In this document: positions 9,603 to 23,293 of the stretch, piece by piece
Numbering within the stretch: position 1 is the first letter of the stretch
Layout: each line of letters begins with the position of its first letter
From: Podochytrium sp. JEL0797
Taxonomy: Eukaryota; Chytridiomycota; Chytridiomycetes; Chytridiales; Chytriomycetaceae
Reading direction: 5' to 3'
Length of the DNA: 45,376 nucleotides
Assembly: GCA_027596195.1 (NCBI GenBank)
Contig: JADGJG010000095.1
Span: forward strand, 1 to 45,376
Made by a program: the position numbers and the translations under genes
The notes under the pieces: model-generated
Told to the model about the DNA's origin: nothing
What the model saw: only the letters and a program-made list of their open reading frames with translations
Databases searched by the model: none

Positions 9603-12600
9603 TCATCTTTTGGAGTCATTTCGGGTTCTGGAGCGGTGTCTCGGAGGTGGGATCGGTTGTCCAGAAGGTTGAGGTTGCTGCAACTCTGGACGAACTTGAG
9701 ATCTAAACGCGCGACCAAACATGTTTCCTTGAGCCGGAGCGTTTGCAGGGGGTCCTCTCGGCGCACGAGAGCGAGCTTCCTCCTGAATCTGAAGCCTCAA
9801 AGCCTCCACTTCCTCCGGTGGAAGCAAGTCTTCTCCACTCCCATTCCCTTCAAGCAACAGCTCCGTCGACCCAGCGCGACCTTCCTCCATTCCACGTCCC
9901 GACACCAACTTCAACGCAATCGCTTCCCCATCCTCCATCCCTTCATCATCACCCGCCACACGACCCTTCTGCTCCTCCGCTAGCGCCTGCATCTGCGCAA
10001 TCTGCTTTCTCTTGCCCGCCAAACTCGGCAAACCCTTCATCCACGCGCGACGGTTCTTTTGCGCCGCATGCCCGCCTTGGCTTAGCTCCGGATGCGCGGC
10101 TTCATACGCGTCCATGGAAGCGTAACGCGGAGTGTACAACCCCGGAAGCAGGTCCGCGCTCTTCTTGGGGACCCAGACCTTCATGAGCGGTTTCGCGAGG
10201 GCCGGGTTCAAGACGCGATCGGCGAGGTGTGTGGCGTTGGGATCTTGTGGGAGCAACGTCGTGTGAGTGAGTGTGGAGGTACAGAACACGGCGCGTGGGA
10301 GGAGCCAGAGGCGCGAGCCGATCCACAGGGCGGCGGTGAGGAAGGGGAGTGGGGCGACAATCATCCATTGGCGAAGGGTGGATGTGGTTTTGGTGTCAGA
10401 GGAGTTGGCAGCGAAAATGACGGTCAGTGTGAGGAGCTGGAAGAATCCCATTGAGAAGAGGAGGAGGTTGAAGACTTTGAGGAAGTACGAGCCATGCGTT
10501 TCGCCCTTGACGGTGTATACATACTGCGAAGGGGGCGATTAAACTCAAAGCACGCAACGAGAATCGAACAGAAACTCACCATGAGCTGATATTTCATGAC
10601 AACAAACACCAACCCAAAGAAGAGGGCTCCGAACGGAAGAATGATGGGAGCCACCACCGAGAACGTTAAAGCAATCGTGAAGGCGGTCATGAGTGTTCCG
10701 TAGATACGGGTGAAATCAAAGGTCGGAGGCTTGTTGAGCTCAAAGTTCTGGCGTGGCGTCAATTTGAAGAACTTGCGCTTGATGAAATTCATGACCAGCG
10801 GCAATCCTTGGATAATTTCGATTCCGTAACCAGCGTAGTAGGTGGACAGGAGAGCGATGTAGAAGTTGGAGTTGTTGGTGAGACCGGAGATCGCGCCTGT
10901 AACACGCCACTTGAACTCGTCTGTGATTGACATGCCATCAGTGGACGGCTGCTTGTAAGCGGCAATAATGGCAGAAACCGCGGCAAACAAGAAAATTTGG
11001 ATCATGTACTAAAGCGGGTGGTTAGAAAAACGATGAAGAAAATGAAAAGAGGGTAAGTGTGAAATTGACTCACGAAGGTGAACAGTTTGTACAGAACGCT
11101 GCGCTCCACACCCGCATTGCTCTTGGCGCCTTGCAAGATGGTAGTAATTCTCAGCACAATTGGCAAGAGGTAATTCAGCACCGCCAGAAGGATCGGTGCC
11201 GCGTACGATTGCAGCAGTGCCTTCGGCTCTGGGTTCGCGGCAAGCCAATCCAACACAACCTGATTACTGCTAAACACGCTATTCAAGTTGGACAGCGACG
11301 CAATCAAACCGGCGAGCAAGATCCACCCGATGGAGATGCCCACCGTGAGTCCCAATGCAAGCATGCGACGCGAATAACGCTCCGCGGGGGCCATTCCAAT
11401 GTTTTCCCACAGAATATCGTCAAACTTGGGCGCCAGTTTCGCGTTCAGCGTGGCCACCACGCTCTTGGATGTCGAGACGCCGGTGAAAGCTTGAGCCGCT
11501 TCGTGCGCGTCCAGCACATTGCCGTATGAGACGAAACCGGCCGAGTTGACGGGATGCTCGTGGTCCGGTTGGGCGCGAATAAAGTAGATCTTCTCTTCGA
11601 GAGCGTTGATGGAGTCACCAAGGAATGTAATGGCGTCCACGGAGCCAGTGAGACCTCGGATGGGATCGCTGCCAATGTCGAGAGTGGGCCTTTTGGCAGG
11701 AATATTGGCTGGGTCGGCGAGGTATTTGCTGAGCACTTTTTCGAGTTGGAGGGTGAGTTTTTCGTGTTCGGCGACCATCTTGGTCAAATGTGGGACGTTG
11801 CGGTTGACGATGGATTGGGTTGGAGCCGCGAGGTTCGAGCGAGAGGACATGTAGTTGCTCAAGGCAGAATCAGAGCGGAGACTTTCGCCGAGATTGGTGA
11901 CGAGCAAGGTACGATTATGCAGATTGTTTTGAAACTTTCCGCTTTTGAAGAAATCCTTGCGGTACGCGTTGTAAACGCCATAGAGACGGAAGAGGAGGAT
12001 GTAAGCCAAGATGCTAAACACCCACGCCAAACCCGTTGGCATCCAGTACCACGGAGAAGTCACGTCCAACTGCTTGATCGAAAGAATCTAATATGCGAAA
12101 AAAAGCAGCATCAGTAACCACCGTTACAATAAAAGTAAAGAATTTGCCTCACGTTCAAATTCGATTGGAAGATGGCAGTCAAGTTGGAGTTGTCGATATC
12201 CCGAGACGATAGGGTCCCGTTGGTGACGTTTGTTGCAGCGCCAGTGTTGGCCACATATCCACTGATGTGCTCAAAGTTTGCATTGATGGCCATGTACGGG
12301 ATCGCGAGAAGCGTCAACGAGCAAAAGAAGAGGAAGACGTATTTCACGAAATGGATGAACAGAGCCGAGTCAATTCCGAGTTGTCCGACAGCCTTGGAAG
12401 AGTCTTCTTTCATGATTGGAACGATCCATGCTGTTGGGTATGAGGCGAGGGGCGGTGGGCGGTTTCTGCACAAACACCCGATCCCGATTAAAAATTCAAT
12501 CCCGTTTTTAATCAAACTCACTCGTCGGATGCAAACTTCAGCTTCGGCTGGTAGACGATCTTGTTGGTTGGTCGGAGAAGAGAGAAGCCAACGATGCATC

Positions 12601-12810
12601 CTGTTTGTGGGGGGAAGTGTCAGTGATCTCCGGTTGCAAATTGGGGAGATAAGGCCCGTTCGTCACAGCCCATCCGCTCCTCTCCCTGAGAGTAAGGGAT
12701 GAATCGAGCAGATGCCACTTGAGCGGACGGCACTAACCAATTGCGACCAGCAGCTGAACCGCAAAGGAGGAGAGGACCCCGACAATCGAGAAGTCGGCAG
12801 CGACAGGCAT
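9603..12810 (-). CDS. CSC1/OSCA/TMEM63-family calcium-permeable channel
   Basis: Hyperosmolality- or mechanically gated cation channel of the DUF221 family. Six exons: 12810-12738, 12600-12522, 12465-12153, 12087-11074, 11008-10580, 10523-9603, totalling 942 residues. The first three membrane helices come from exons 1-4 (FSIVGVLSSFAVQLLVAIG, FLFFCSLTLLAIPYMA, GLAWVFSILAYILLFRLYG). The large cytosolic domain starts at NRTLLVTNLG, followed by the pore-region helices (LALGLTVGISIGWILLAGLI to FAALFFGLVFVV-like segments). The C-terminal tail is long, charged and Gln/Pro-rich. Length fits fungal CSC1 proteins. The start is supported by MPVAADFSIVG just before the first helix. It diverges from the GST-like locus, with only about 90 bp between them. 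Confidence 0.92.
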
Positions 12811-12898
12811 TTGGAGGGAAAATCAAAAGGGTGCGACTCCACTCAATTTCCCCAATTCCCCTTCCCCTTCAATTTGCCCTCCCCAATTTTAACCTCAA

Positions 12899-13891
12899 GT
12901 GGAGACGGCTCATAAAATCATACCAAACGAACACCGGAACCAACATCCCGCTGAAAAAACACGTTTTCGAAAAGACCCCTCGGCCAAGAAGCGCGACGAC
13001 GATTCCACTGCCGACAAGCCAAAGCCTCTTTACAGAGATGCCGCCACTTCTCCCAAGCGCCAGAGCCGCGAAGACGGGGCCAGCGGGGCCGAGTCGTTTG
13101 TCGTTCATTATTTCGACCTTCGCGGCAAGGCCGAGTTGATTCGCATTCTCCTCGCTTATGGGTCTGCCATCTGGTCCGACTCGTTTACAGAGAATTGGGA
13201 AGATATGAAGAGCTCGACGCCCTTTGGACAGGTGAATTTCCCGTTTTGACGCGCGCTTTTTAATTCCAAAAAACATGTAGCTCCCACTCCTCGTTGAGTA
13301 TGAAGACGGCACTGGCAAGGAGATTTTTCGCTTGGCCCAATCCAACGCCATTGCCAGATACCTGGCGGCCAAATTTAGATTTTCTCCCCCTTCTTGAACT
13401 TTCTTGAAGTTGTATTTTTAAATTTGACGTCACGCAGAACTCAACCCAATCAAGCCGCAGGATATGGCGTTCCAGGATTCGGTCTTTGAGTCCGTGCACG
13501 ACCTCAACAGCGCGTTCTCAAAATCGGTGTACTTATGAAAAGGACGCGAAAGGAATGTAACCAAGATTTTTGACTCACACTGAGAAGCTGCTTGTCAAGA
13601 ATGAAAGCAAAGGGTTTTATGTCGGAAAAAAGGTGTGCGACCACTTCTGCGCCTTTCCGATTCAAATCAATTTTCCAGACAACCCTCGCCGAATTGTTCG
13701 CGTTTGCCCCGATTGAACGCTGCGACTACGACGAAGATGAGCGCCTGGCTAATCACCTCAAGGCTGCTCCTGTGTTTGTCAAGCTGATTGAGAGAATTAG
13801 CAAGGAAATTTGGAAGGCGCGCGCGCTCCCATCGTGTGGCAAGGTTGAAGGACTGGCTGACCCCCTGTTATGTCAAAGCTCGTCATCGTAA
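12899..13891 (+). CDS. Glutathione S-transferase-like gene with abnormal structure (possible pseudogene)
   Basis: The N-terminal thioredoxin-like half is clear: HYFDLRGKAELIRILLAYG, then TPFGQ/LPLLVEYEDG joined across an intron (13232-13280), then QSNAIARYLAAKF, giving a sigma/alpha-like cytosolic GST with the usual Tyr. The helical half follows as LNPIKPQDMAFQDSVFESVH, then KNESKGFYVGKK and TLAELFAFAPIERCDYDEDE. Two defects are visible. No in-frame ATG exists between the CSC1 start and the GST domain; the only ATG nearby (13038) is in another frame. The intron after AAKF (about 13375-13438) has an acceptor but no GT or GC donor before an in-frame stop. It could be a pseudogene, use a non-ATG start, or contain sequence errors. 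Ends are approximate. Confidence 0.6.
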
Positions 13892-13964
13892 AAGAAATAA
13901 ACGCGTTTTGATCACGTGGTATATTTTTCGGTCTCCGCCTCCTCCCTCACTCCCCCCCTTCATT

Positions 13965-15959
<1,995 letters not shown>

Positions 15960-16068
15960 ATCGGGTTTGGGAAGATTTTTGGGGAGACGCAACACAAAGT
16001 CCGCAGCAGGTTTTTTTCCCAAAGGTTATTCTCCAGCTATGCTCCATTATGTTTACTTGAATTCAAGT

Positions 16069-18170
16069 TCATATTGCCTCGCCTTCTTCAGCCTGTTCAA
16101 GCACCCACTCAACGCCATCACCCTCACCCCCCTCCTTCTCACCCCCCTCCTCCTCCTCCCCATACAAGCTGGATTTTTTCGGATCCACTGCTGGAGCGAC
16201 CCAATTGGGATCCAAAAACCGCTGCCACCCCTTGTCTCGCAGATCCTTGAAAAACTGAATATACGCGGCCCCAGCAGACTGTTGCAAATATCCCAGCTCC
16301 ACCACCTCCTTCTCCGGATCCGCAGGCTGCATACAAAACGGCGCTTTCTCCGTTTCCTCCTCCCACTTTTCCGTGTCTCGATCCAAATCCACAGCCGCAT
16401 ACTCGAATTTCATGAATCCCATTCGTTTGCTCCGACCCTTGATCATCTCGATTCCTCCGTTCCACCAGAAGGGTCGTAGGTGTTCGTCTGTGTGGTAGTT
16501 GCTTCCGCAGATCATGGTGCCGTTTTTGTATCCGATTGCACCGCTGTAGCCGGGGGAGAATTGGTACGGGACGCGTGCGAGGTCGCTGGACATCCAGAAT
16601 GTTTCCTTGTCGCCCCACATGCTGTGGTGATAGCAAGTTAAGAACGAAAGCGATAAGAGAGGGGGGAATAGAACTCAACTGGCTAAACGTTTCCTTGCGT
16701 GTATCCCGGGAATTCATTTTGCACGCAAACAGCAACGAAAACAACACCCCTGAGCGGCCCTTGTCCATCGCAACGACTCCGGATTCTTGTTCATGCCAAC
16801 TGAGACCATTTGCGTATCGCAGCGACGTGGAATACCGGGACATGACTGGATTCACGTCACGCCACCAATCCTTGTAAAGCCCGTCGCCGCGGTTCATGGA
16901 TCGATCATGGAAGAATAGTTGGCCGTAAGTTTTGAAGATCGCAGACTCGGTCAAGATGATTTCTGGGCTTTGGAAAAACAAAACATCGGCGTCCACGAAA
17001 ATCACGTTTCTGAACGAAGACGCGAGCATCGCAAACGGCTTGATGGACCATTTTTTGAAGTCTTTCATCTCGGAAGGGAATATGGTCGTCAAGTCGATGG
17101 TGGTCACGTCTTTGAAAGCGGTCAAGGATTGGACCATTTCTTGCGGGAGGTCTTTGGATCCGGCATAGAAGACTTCGATGGGGAGGGTGCAATTTTGAAC
17201 CGTTCGAAGAGCAGTGATGGCGTGGATCAGGTAATCAAAGTGTTTTTCACCCGAAGTCATGGCGATGCCGCTTTGGTGGGTCGCGTTGAGAAACTTTTGT
17301 TGCATTTCTCGCACGGGTGAGGGAAGCCATGGAAACAGTCCGTCCGTCATGTTTTTCACGATGCCTTCGAGAGTCAAAGTCATGGACGAATTGGAGGAGT
17401 TCTGATCGAGATCCAAAATGTCCCGAAACGAAGGCTTGTCGTGCAAGAGTTGGAACGCAATCAAATTCGAACGAACGCGACGTGCCATGTGTCCAAAGTG
17501 GGGCAACCTTGTTCTGGTATTGAAGGTCCCCAATCCCTGCACCATAATCGTTTCATGCTTGATGTAATGGTACTCGTTCGGGTTGGCCATTTCCGAAAAG
17601 CGGCGGATAGTGTTCCAAGCAGTCAACGGGTCAAACGACATGCTCGCATTGCCTGCCAGCGACCCTCCGAATACACTGATATGGAATGTTTTAGATTTTT
17701 GTTTCGATATGGGTGATATTACGAAGTTGGTACCTCAAGTCCAGGTTCCCTTCTTCTGAATTCAACCAATCCATCAGCTGTGCTTGATCGAGATCGATTG
17801 ACTTCTCGAGATCATCCAGCGTGATCTCTGGAGCAGATGTGGGAGTTGGAGTTGGCGGTGTTCCAATCGGCGTGATAACGGGTGTTGAAGGAACTGCGAC
17901 TTTTGACTTGACCGCGAGAGCGGACTTTGAAATCCTCGGTCTCTTGGCCTTGGTGGGTTCAGGTGCTTGATCGAAACCGGGTGCATGGATCGGGGCATTA
18001 TCAATCGAGATATTAGGTTGGTGGGCAGGAAGGTCGGCTGCAGCCTTGGCATCGGTGGATGGCCGTTGATCAAGCTTTTTGGTAGTAGCGGTGGTTCTGA
18101 AGAATGCGAACGTGGTCCAGAGAACTAAAACGAAGGAGGCCGCCAAGATGACGGAGCGGCGAAAGAGCAT
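16069..18170 (-). CDS. MNN1/GT71-family Golgi alpha-mannosyltransferase-like protein
   Basis: Type II Golgi glycosyltransferase, probably adding alpha-1,3-linked mannose to glycans. Exons 18170-17734, 17675-16689, 16621-16069 give 658 residues. The N terminus is a short basic tail and signal anchor (MLFRRSVILAASFVLVLW), then a Pro/Thr-rich stem, then the catalytic domain. The DxD-type metal/nucleotide-sugar motif is in FRNVIFVDADVLFF. Other family landmarks are LPIEVFYAGSKDLP, the ESGVV segment, and GDKETFW after the second intron. The tail is acidic and Glu/Gly-rich. The ATG at 18170 is chosen because it directly precedes the anchor. Donor sugar and linkage are inferred from the family, not proved. 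Confidence 0.88.
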
Positions 18171-18409
18171 GCTTTTTCTTTCGGTTGGGTGCACGCGAGA
18201 TTGAATTTTTTTTTCGCCCAAACGATTCGGGCGCGTGCCCGTGGCAAACCCATACCCTTTCTCGGTCCAAATTCAGCAACAAAGCAACAACTCTGGGATT
18301 CAAAATGCGATGTTAAAAAATAGGTTCTTTTATCACTTATTTTTGCAATAAAATGCGATTTATTCCTCTCTGCCCACCCCGTCATGAAAAAATAAACAGC
18401 ATCACTGAT

Positions 18410-19337
18410 TCAGCGAGATTCGTTTTCACCGTCTGTTCCAAGAATCCTGTAGGGAAAAACGAGCGTCAAATCATCAAAAGTTCTAATCAACCCTATTCGA
18501 AAAGCGATCATACCTGGTGCCCATCCTCTTGGCCAACTGCTTCTGTCGAAGATACAAGAACACACCGGCTGGAATGCCGACCGCAACAAACAGAACCAGC
18601 ACCGCAATCAGCCAAATCGAAAGAGTGTTGACGTCAGAAGTGGGAGCGGACTCGCTGCTCAAACTGGTAAACACTTTGACCTCGTCCACGCTGACGTAGC
18701 ATCCCAACGCGGGGTCTGAAACGAGATTGCTGAACTGGAAACGCAGCTTGGCGGCTTTCTGAGGCGGATTCATTGAATAATAGAAGAACATGTCATCTCC
18801 TTCATCCGTGTTGGCAATGGGAACAACAGTGACTGGGGTTCCGACTGTGTCGTTCGAAGTTTTGAATAGGAAGAGGTTCGTGGCTGGAGGTTTGAAGCCG
18901 GGGTCGTTGCCGTTGAAATAGTTGAGGGCGATTTGCGAGATGGGAAGGGATCCACCAGAGGAGTGCTAGAGAGCAGCATTCAGAAAGGAAACCAAGAGGG
19001 GAATCTGAGGTGGCGAGAGCAATTCCCAGGCGAACAATGGGAGACATTCTGGGCTCACCTGGACGGCCGCCCAATCCACATCGAGCCACTCCTTGTGGCC
19101 AGCAGGACATGGATTCTGGGGCACCGAGGACCATCGTGTGGCACCAGAGGGGTCAAACTTGACATCGACAACGTGTTCAGGTGTGCACGTCGAGTTGGCG
19201 CAGGGGCCGGCGTTCCATGTGGATGAAGCTGCAGTGTCACTCCCGCCTGGTGATCAGTGGTCAGTGATCAGTTAGCATGTAGTGGGTGATGGGCAGGGAG
19301 TGGAGAGCGCACCTGCAATGTTGACGAGGTCGCTCAT
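18410..19337 (-). CDS. Small single-pass membrane protein of unknown function
   Basis: I do not recognise the family. Exons 19337-19313, 19246-19059, 18965-18514, 18446-18410 give 233 residues. The N-terminal region contains paired Cys (CANSTC, QNPCPAGHKEWLDVDW) and a beta-rich stretch resembling a lectin- or discoidin-like fold (FYYSMNPPQKAAKLRFQFSN). A single membrane helix (LIAVLVLFVAVGIPAGVFLYL) is followed by a basic tail (RQKQLAKRMGTR), as in a type I protein with an outside N-terminal domain. No signal peptide follows the ATG at 19337 (MSDLVNIAGG), so a signal-encoding upstream exon may be missing from this model. The four exons join in phase with good splice sites. Confidence 0.65.
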
Positions 19338-19681
19338 TGGAAAATCTTCTTTCGCCGAACGAAATTGTGCGCGAAATGACTTTGGAATGGACTTTGGAAT
19401 TGACGTTGGATCGCAGCTGTGCTGGATGCTCCAAAAAGAATATGATCGCAGCCGGAGTTTTAAAAAGACCGGATCTGCAGGGATTTTTTCCACCAAGGGC
19501 AAGGGTGGTGAAGAAGAAGGGATTCTTTCGGCGAATTTGAGATCACACAAGTGCGGTAACACGACGGGAATAACAACGAGACCGAATCCCTCATCGTGCA
19601 CCTGTGTTCTCGAATTTCGAATTCTGATGAAAACCGACGTGCGCCAAAAAACCCCCGCACAAAAACTTCCCCCAAAAGCAC

Positions 19682-22100
19682 ATGTCTTCCGCGGCCCACC
19701 TCGACCTCAACCTGGACCTTGACAACCTCAAGCACGCTGCAGCCATTTCCCGTGGACTCTCCCTGGATGCCGTGGCCATCTGCAAGTCTGGTAAGCCGGG
19801 CTTCAATGCGATCATGAATGCTGTTATCTGAAGCCAAGCCCCATTGTGAAAAAGGTCACCTCGGACTGCCCCTCGGATGTGCCGATGTCGGATCCGTCCT
19901 GTTTGGAAACCTCCTGAGCTACCAGCCCGAGCACGACAAGTGGATCAACCGCGACCGGTAAGAAACGATCGCATTTTGTGAAAAACGTGCTTTGCGACCC
20001 GTTGCTGATTTTTGCGCTTTTCTCCCTTGGCTGCTGGTTGATCAATGATCCAGCTTCGTCCTGTCTGCTGGACACGGAAGGTAACCTCCATTGCATTGCC
20101 TTGATAAATCATCAAACTCAAATCACACCCTTATTCAGCATGTTCTTGTACTCTTGGTTGCACCTTGCCGGATACAAGGTGTCCCTCCAGGACGTGAAGG
20201 AGTAAGTTTGAACACCGAATTCGGTGCGATCAGGCTATTCATTCCTTTTTTCAGTTTCCGAAAGCTTGGATCCATCACGCCAGGACACCCCGAGTTCAAC
20301 GAGACGCCCGGCGTCGAGGCCACCACTGGACCCCTCGGAACTGGAATCTCGTCGGCCGTCGGTATCGCGTGCGCCCAGAAGATGTCTGAGGCCCGTTTCA
20401 ACACTGCCGAGCACAAAATTTTCGACGCCAAGACGGTTGTTCTTGCCGGAGACGGGTGCATGCAGGAGGGTGTTTCTCACGAGGCCTGCTCCTTTGCTGC
20501 CCATGAGGGTTTGGACAACTTCATTGTGATTTACGATGCCAACGAGGTAAACAAATCAACGTGGGATTTTGACAAACTTTGATGCTCATCCGGTTTTGTT
20601 GGTTCCCAGGTTACTCTTGATGCCATGGCGTCCAAGACCCAGTCCGAGAACACTGCCGAGCGTTTCAGAGCCTACGGATTCGATGTCGTGACTGTCGATG
20701 GACACGATGTTGAGGCCTTCGCCTGTGCGTACGCACTTGCCCACGCGACCACCAACTCGCGCCCCAAGCTCATTATCATCAAGACCATTATTGGTTTCGG
20801 TATCAAGGAGGTTCAGGGAACCAGCAAGGCCCACGGTGAGGGAGGTATCAAGTTCCTCGCTGAGGCCAAGGAGCGTTTGGGTCTCAACCCAGCGGAATCC
20901 TTTGCTGTTACCCCCAAGGTTCAGGAGTTCTTTGCTCAGCGTCGTGCCAAGTTGGGAGCTGCATACAACACATGGCTCGCCACGTACACTGCCTGGAAGG
21001 CGGCCAACCCAGCCAACGCTGCCTTGCTCGAGGCTGCCGTCAACAAGCCAAAGAAGGCTGATGTCAGCAAGTTCTTGTCCTCTGTCCCCGAGTTCAAGCC
21101 AACTGACGAGATTGCCACCCGTAAGGCCAGTGAGACTGTCTTGCAGGAGGCTGCCAAGTTTGACGAGCTCCTCCTTTCTGGATCTGCTGATTTGCACGGA
21201 TCTACCTTGAACTACATCAAGAACGGCGGTGATTTCAGCAAAACGGACCGCGCTGGACGCAACTTCTACTACGGAATTCGTGAGTTTGGAATGGGATGCA
21301 TTGTCAACGGAGTATGTATTGCTGTTGTGCGATCGTTCGAGATTCAGAACTGATGCCATGATTGTGTTTAGATTGCGTACCACGGAATCTTCCGCCCATC
21401 CGGAGCCACCTTCTTCACCTTCTCCGACTTCTTGCGCCCAGCCTTCCGTCTTGGAGCCTTGGCCCACCTCCCATACTTCCACATCTTCACCCACGACTCC
21501 ATCGGTGTCGGTGAAGACGGCCCCACCCACCAGCCCATCGAGACCCTCTCTGCCTGCAGAGCCATCCCCAACTGCGATGTCATCCGCCCCGCCGACCCAG
21601 AAGAGACTGTTGGAGCCTACGCTGCGGCCTTGGAAAACAACGGCGGCCCCACCCTCCTCATCTTCTCGCGTCAAACCGTGCCCAACCTCAACGCCATCCC
21701 CGTCCAAAAGCGTCGCGAGGGAGTCTTGAAGGGAGGATACGTTGCCGTTCAGGAAACCGCTGCCCTCAAGAGCATCATCATGTCGTGTGGAGCCGAGCTC
21801 CACTTGGCCATCAAGGCTGCTGAAGGAAACCCGCACGTGCGTGTCGTGTCTCTGCCGTCGTTCAAGCGATTCGACGCTCAGAGTGCTGAATACAAGGAGA
21901 GCGTTTTGCCCAAGGCCATCCGTGCGCGTGTGGCGATTGAAGCCGGAGCGAGCCAGAGTTGGTTCAAGTACACCGGGTTGGATGGAGAGGTGGTTGGAAT
22001 CGACCGTTTCGGAGCTTCCGGGCCTGCTCCTCAGGTGTTTAAGTTGCTTGGGATTACTTCTGAGAAGGCTGCGGAGGCGTTGAAGCGTGTGGAGGCGTAA
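19682..22100 (+). CDS. Transketolase
   Basis: Thiamine-diphosphate enzyme of the non-oxidative pentose phosphate pathway. Seven exons: 19682-19790, 19855-19957, 20054-20080, 20139-20201, 20255-20546, 20610-21311, 21372-22100; 674 residues. Key sites: GHLGLPLG and [14 protein letters not shown] near the N terminus, TPGHPEF and [12 protein letters not shown], the ThDP/metal motif GDGCMQEG, and the pyrimidine-domain motif [15 protein letters not shown]. The C-terminal domain is present ([19 protein letters not shown]). Several segments ([30 protein letters not shown]) differ from yeast Tkl1 and look closer, from memory, to certain bacterial transketolases. Codon use is strongly biased to C-ending codons, as expected for a highly expressed gene. 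Dihydroxyacetone synthase is an unlikely alternative. Confidence 0.93.
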
Positions 22101-22262
22101 ATTCATTGTTTTTCTTTGCTGTTTTTTGAAGGGGGTTGAGAATGTTCTTTTTGTGAACAATTAAATAGTTTTGATTTGTTATTTGTTTGTGTGATGAAGG
22201 AATTGAAGAAAGGAGAAGGATAAAGGGGTGACTACCGAAGGGCAAGTGCCTGATATTTTTTC
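22101..22262 (+). other. 3' flank of transketolase, no gene seen
   Basis: AT-rich 3' region between the transketolase stop and the inverted-repeat element. It contains attaaatag near 22161, a possible polyadenylation context. No coding signal. Confidence 0.4.
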
Positions 22263-22326
22263 TTGGCGAAAAATGCCACGGGGTCGGTGATTCACGCAAA
22301 AAAGTGGCAACCGATGAAAATTTTTC

Positions 22327-22346
22327 GACGCCCTTCGAAGGGCGTC
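22327..22346. repeat. Perfect 20-bp palindrome
   Basis: The sequence gacgcccttcgaagggcgtc reads the same on both strands. It lies just inside the left inverted repeat of the putative element and could form a cruciform or bind a dimeric protein. Confidence 0.8.
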
Positions 22347-22353
22347 CCCCATC

Positions 22354-22465
22354 ATCTGCCACGCGAAATCACGGTCTCAGTACTAGCGCCACCGGCCATC
22401 TGAATAGCGCAAAGTGATGGCAGAAATGTGGAGTAGCTTTCTGTTAGAAAGCATATGTATATTTT
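22354..22465 (+). repeat. Direct repeat unit 1 (about 110 bp)
   Basis: Begins atctgccacg, contains cacggtctcagtacta and ctttctgttagaaa, and ends catatgtatattt. It aligns without gaps to unit 2 at a constant offset of 137 bases with roughly 15 mismatches. Confidence 0.85.
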
Positions 22466-22490
22466 ATATTGTGAAGGAGTTTCTCCAACA

Positions 22491-22602
22491 ATCTGCCACG
22501 CAGAATCACGGTCTCAGTACTAACGCCACCGACCATCAGAGTAGCGCAAATTGATGGAAGAAATGGGGAGTATCTTTCTGTTAGAAAACATATGTATATT
22601 TC
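22491..22602 (+). repeat. Direct repeat unit 2 (about 110 bp)
   Basis: Second copy of the unit at 22354, offset 137 bases. The two copies are separated by about 25 unrelated bases (gtgaaggagtttctcc...). Tandem units inside an inverted-repeat element are common in non-autonomous transposons. Confidence 0.85.
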
Positions 22603-23293
22603 GCGCGCTCTGATTTATTAACCAATAAACCAATTTTTTAATCTCCCAAAAAATGGTGGGGAAATCCCGTTCTCTGAGAGCCAGCCAAGCTAAAGCAGCA
22701 GCTGCGAGGTATTCGGCTTGTTCCTGCCATAACTGCAACTTTAGCAGTTTACCCTGCGCGGCCTGGGGTGGGTAGTGAAGAGGATGCCGCAAGCATAACT
22801 CGAGGGGGGATTTTATCAAACCTCTCATCCAAACTCTGCAGACCCCCCTATGAGAGAGGGCCAGCGCCTAGAATCTCTCCAATTTAGCCATCCGGGAATT
22901 CGAGGAGCAGCTCCTGGTACACATTTGATTTGATCATTTTTCTTGAATTCTGATTTCCTGTCACGTAGAAGAAACCCCCTCTATCATTTGGAAAGGAGCT
23001 GCATGTTTGCAACTGACTCAACTCTCGGGCAGTCTGCACCCATTCTTCAAGATTCGTCCAATCGCGTCTTTAATTGGACTCGCAAAAACGCATGTGCCAC
23101 GGAATCACTCGCCCAATATCAAGTATGCTGCCGGATCGAACGCGTATGTCGCAAACAAGGCTGGCCTGCTGGAGTACCTTGCATCGAGGCCTTTTGCATC
23201 ACTGCAACTCATTTCAAATGATTTTGAAAATTTTCACCGATTGCCATTTTTTTGGGTGAATCACCGACCCCGTGCCATTTTTCTGCCATTTTT

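Larger units (their letters stand above)
22263..23293. mobile_element. Putative non-autonomous inverted-repeat element (MITE-like)
   Basis: The ends at about 22263-22325 and 23225-23293 are imperfect inverted repeats of each other, over about 65 bases. They share a perfect 19-base core, cacggggtcggtgattcac, at 22277-22295 and inverted at about 23255-23273. Flanking matches (gaaaaatg-ccacgggg, gtggcaaccgatgaaaattt versus its inverted partner) extend it. Inside lie a perfect 20-bp palindrome and two direct repeats of about 110 bp. No transposase-like frame is convincing, so if mobile it would depend on another element. Exact ends and target-site duplications could not be fixed. Confidence 0.55.

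Noticed and set aside
20586..22160. 524-codon open frame on the minus strand opposite transketolase
   Set aside because: Arises from the C-ending codon bias of the sense gene; the translation has no family features and the plus strand is a clear conserved enzyme.
22520..22828. 102-codon minus-strand frame inside the inverted-repeat element (possible transposase)
   Set aside because: It overlaps a direct repeat, shows no catalytic motif and has no extension, so I do not call a transposase.
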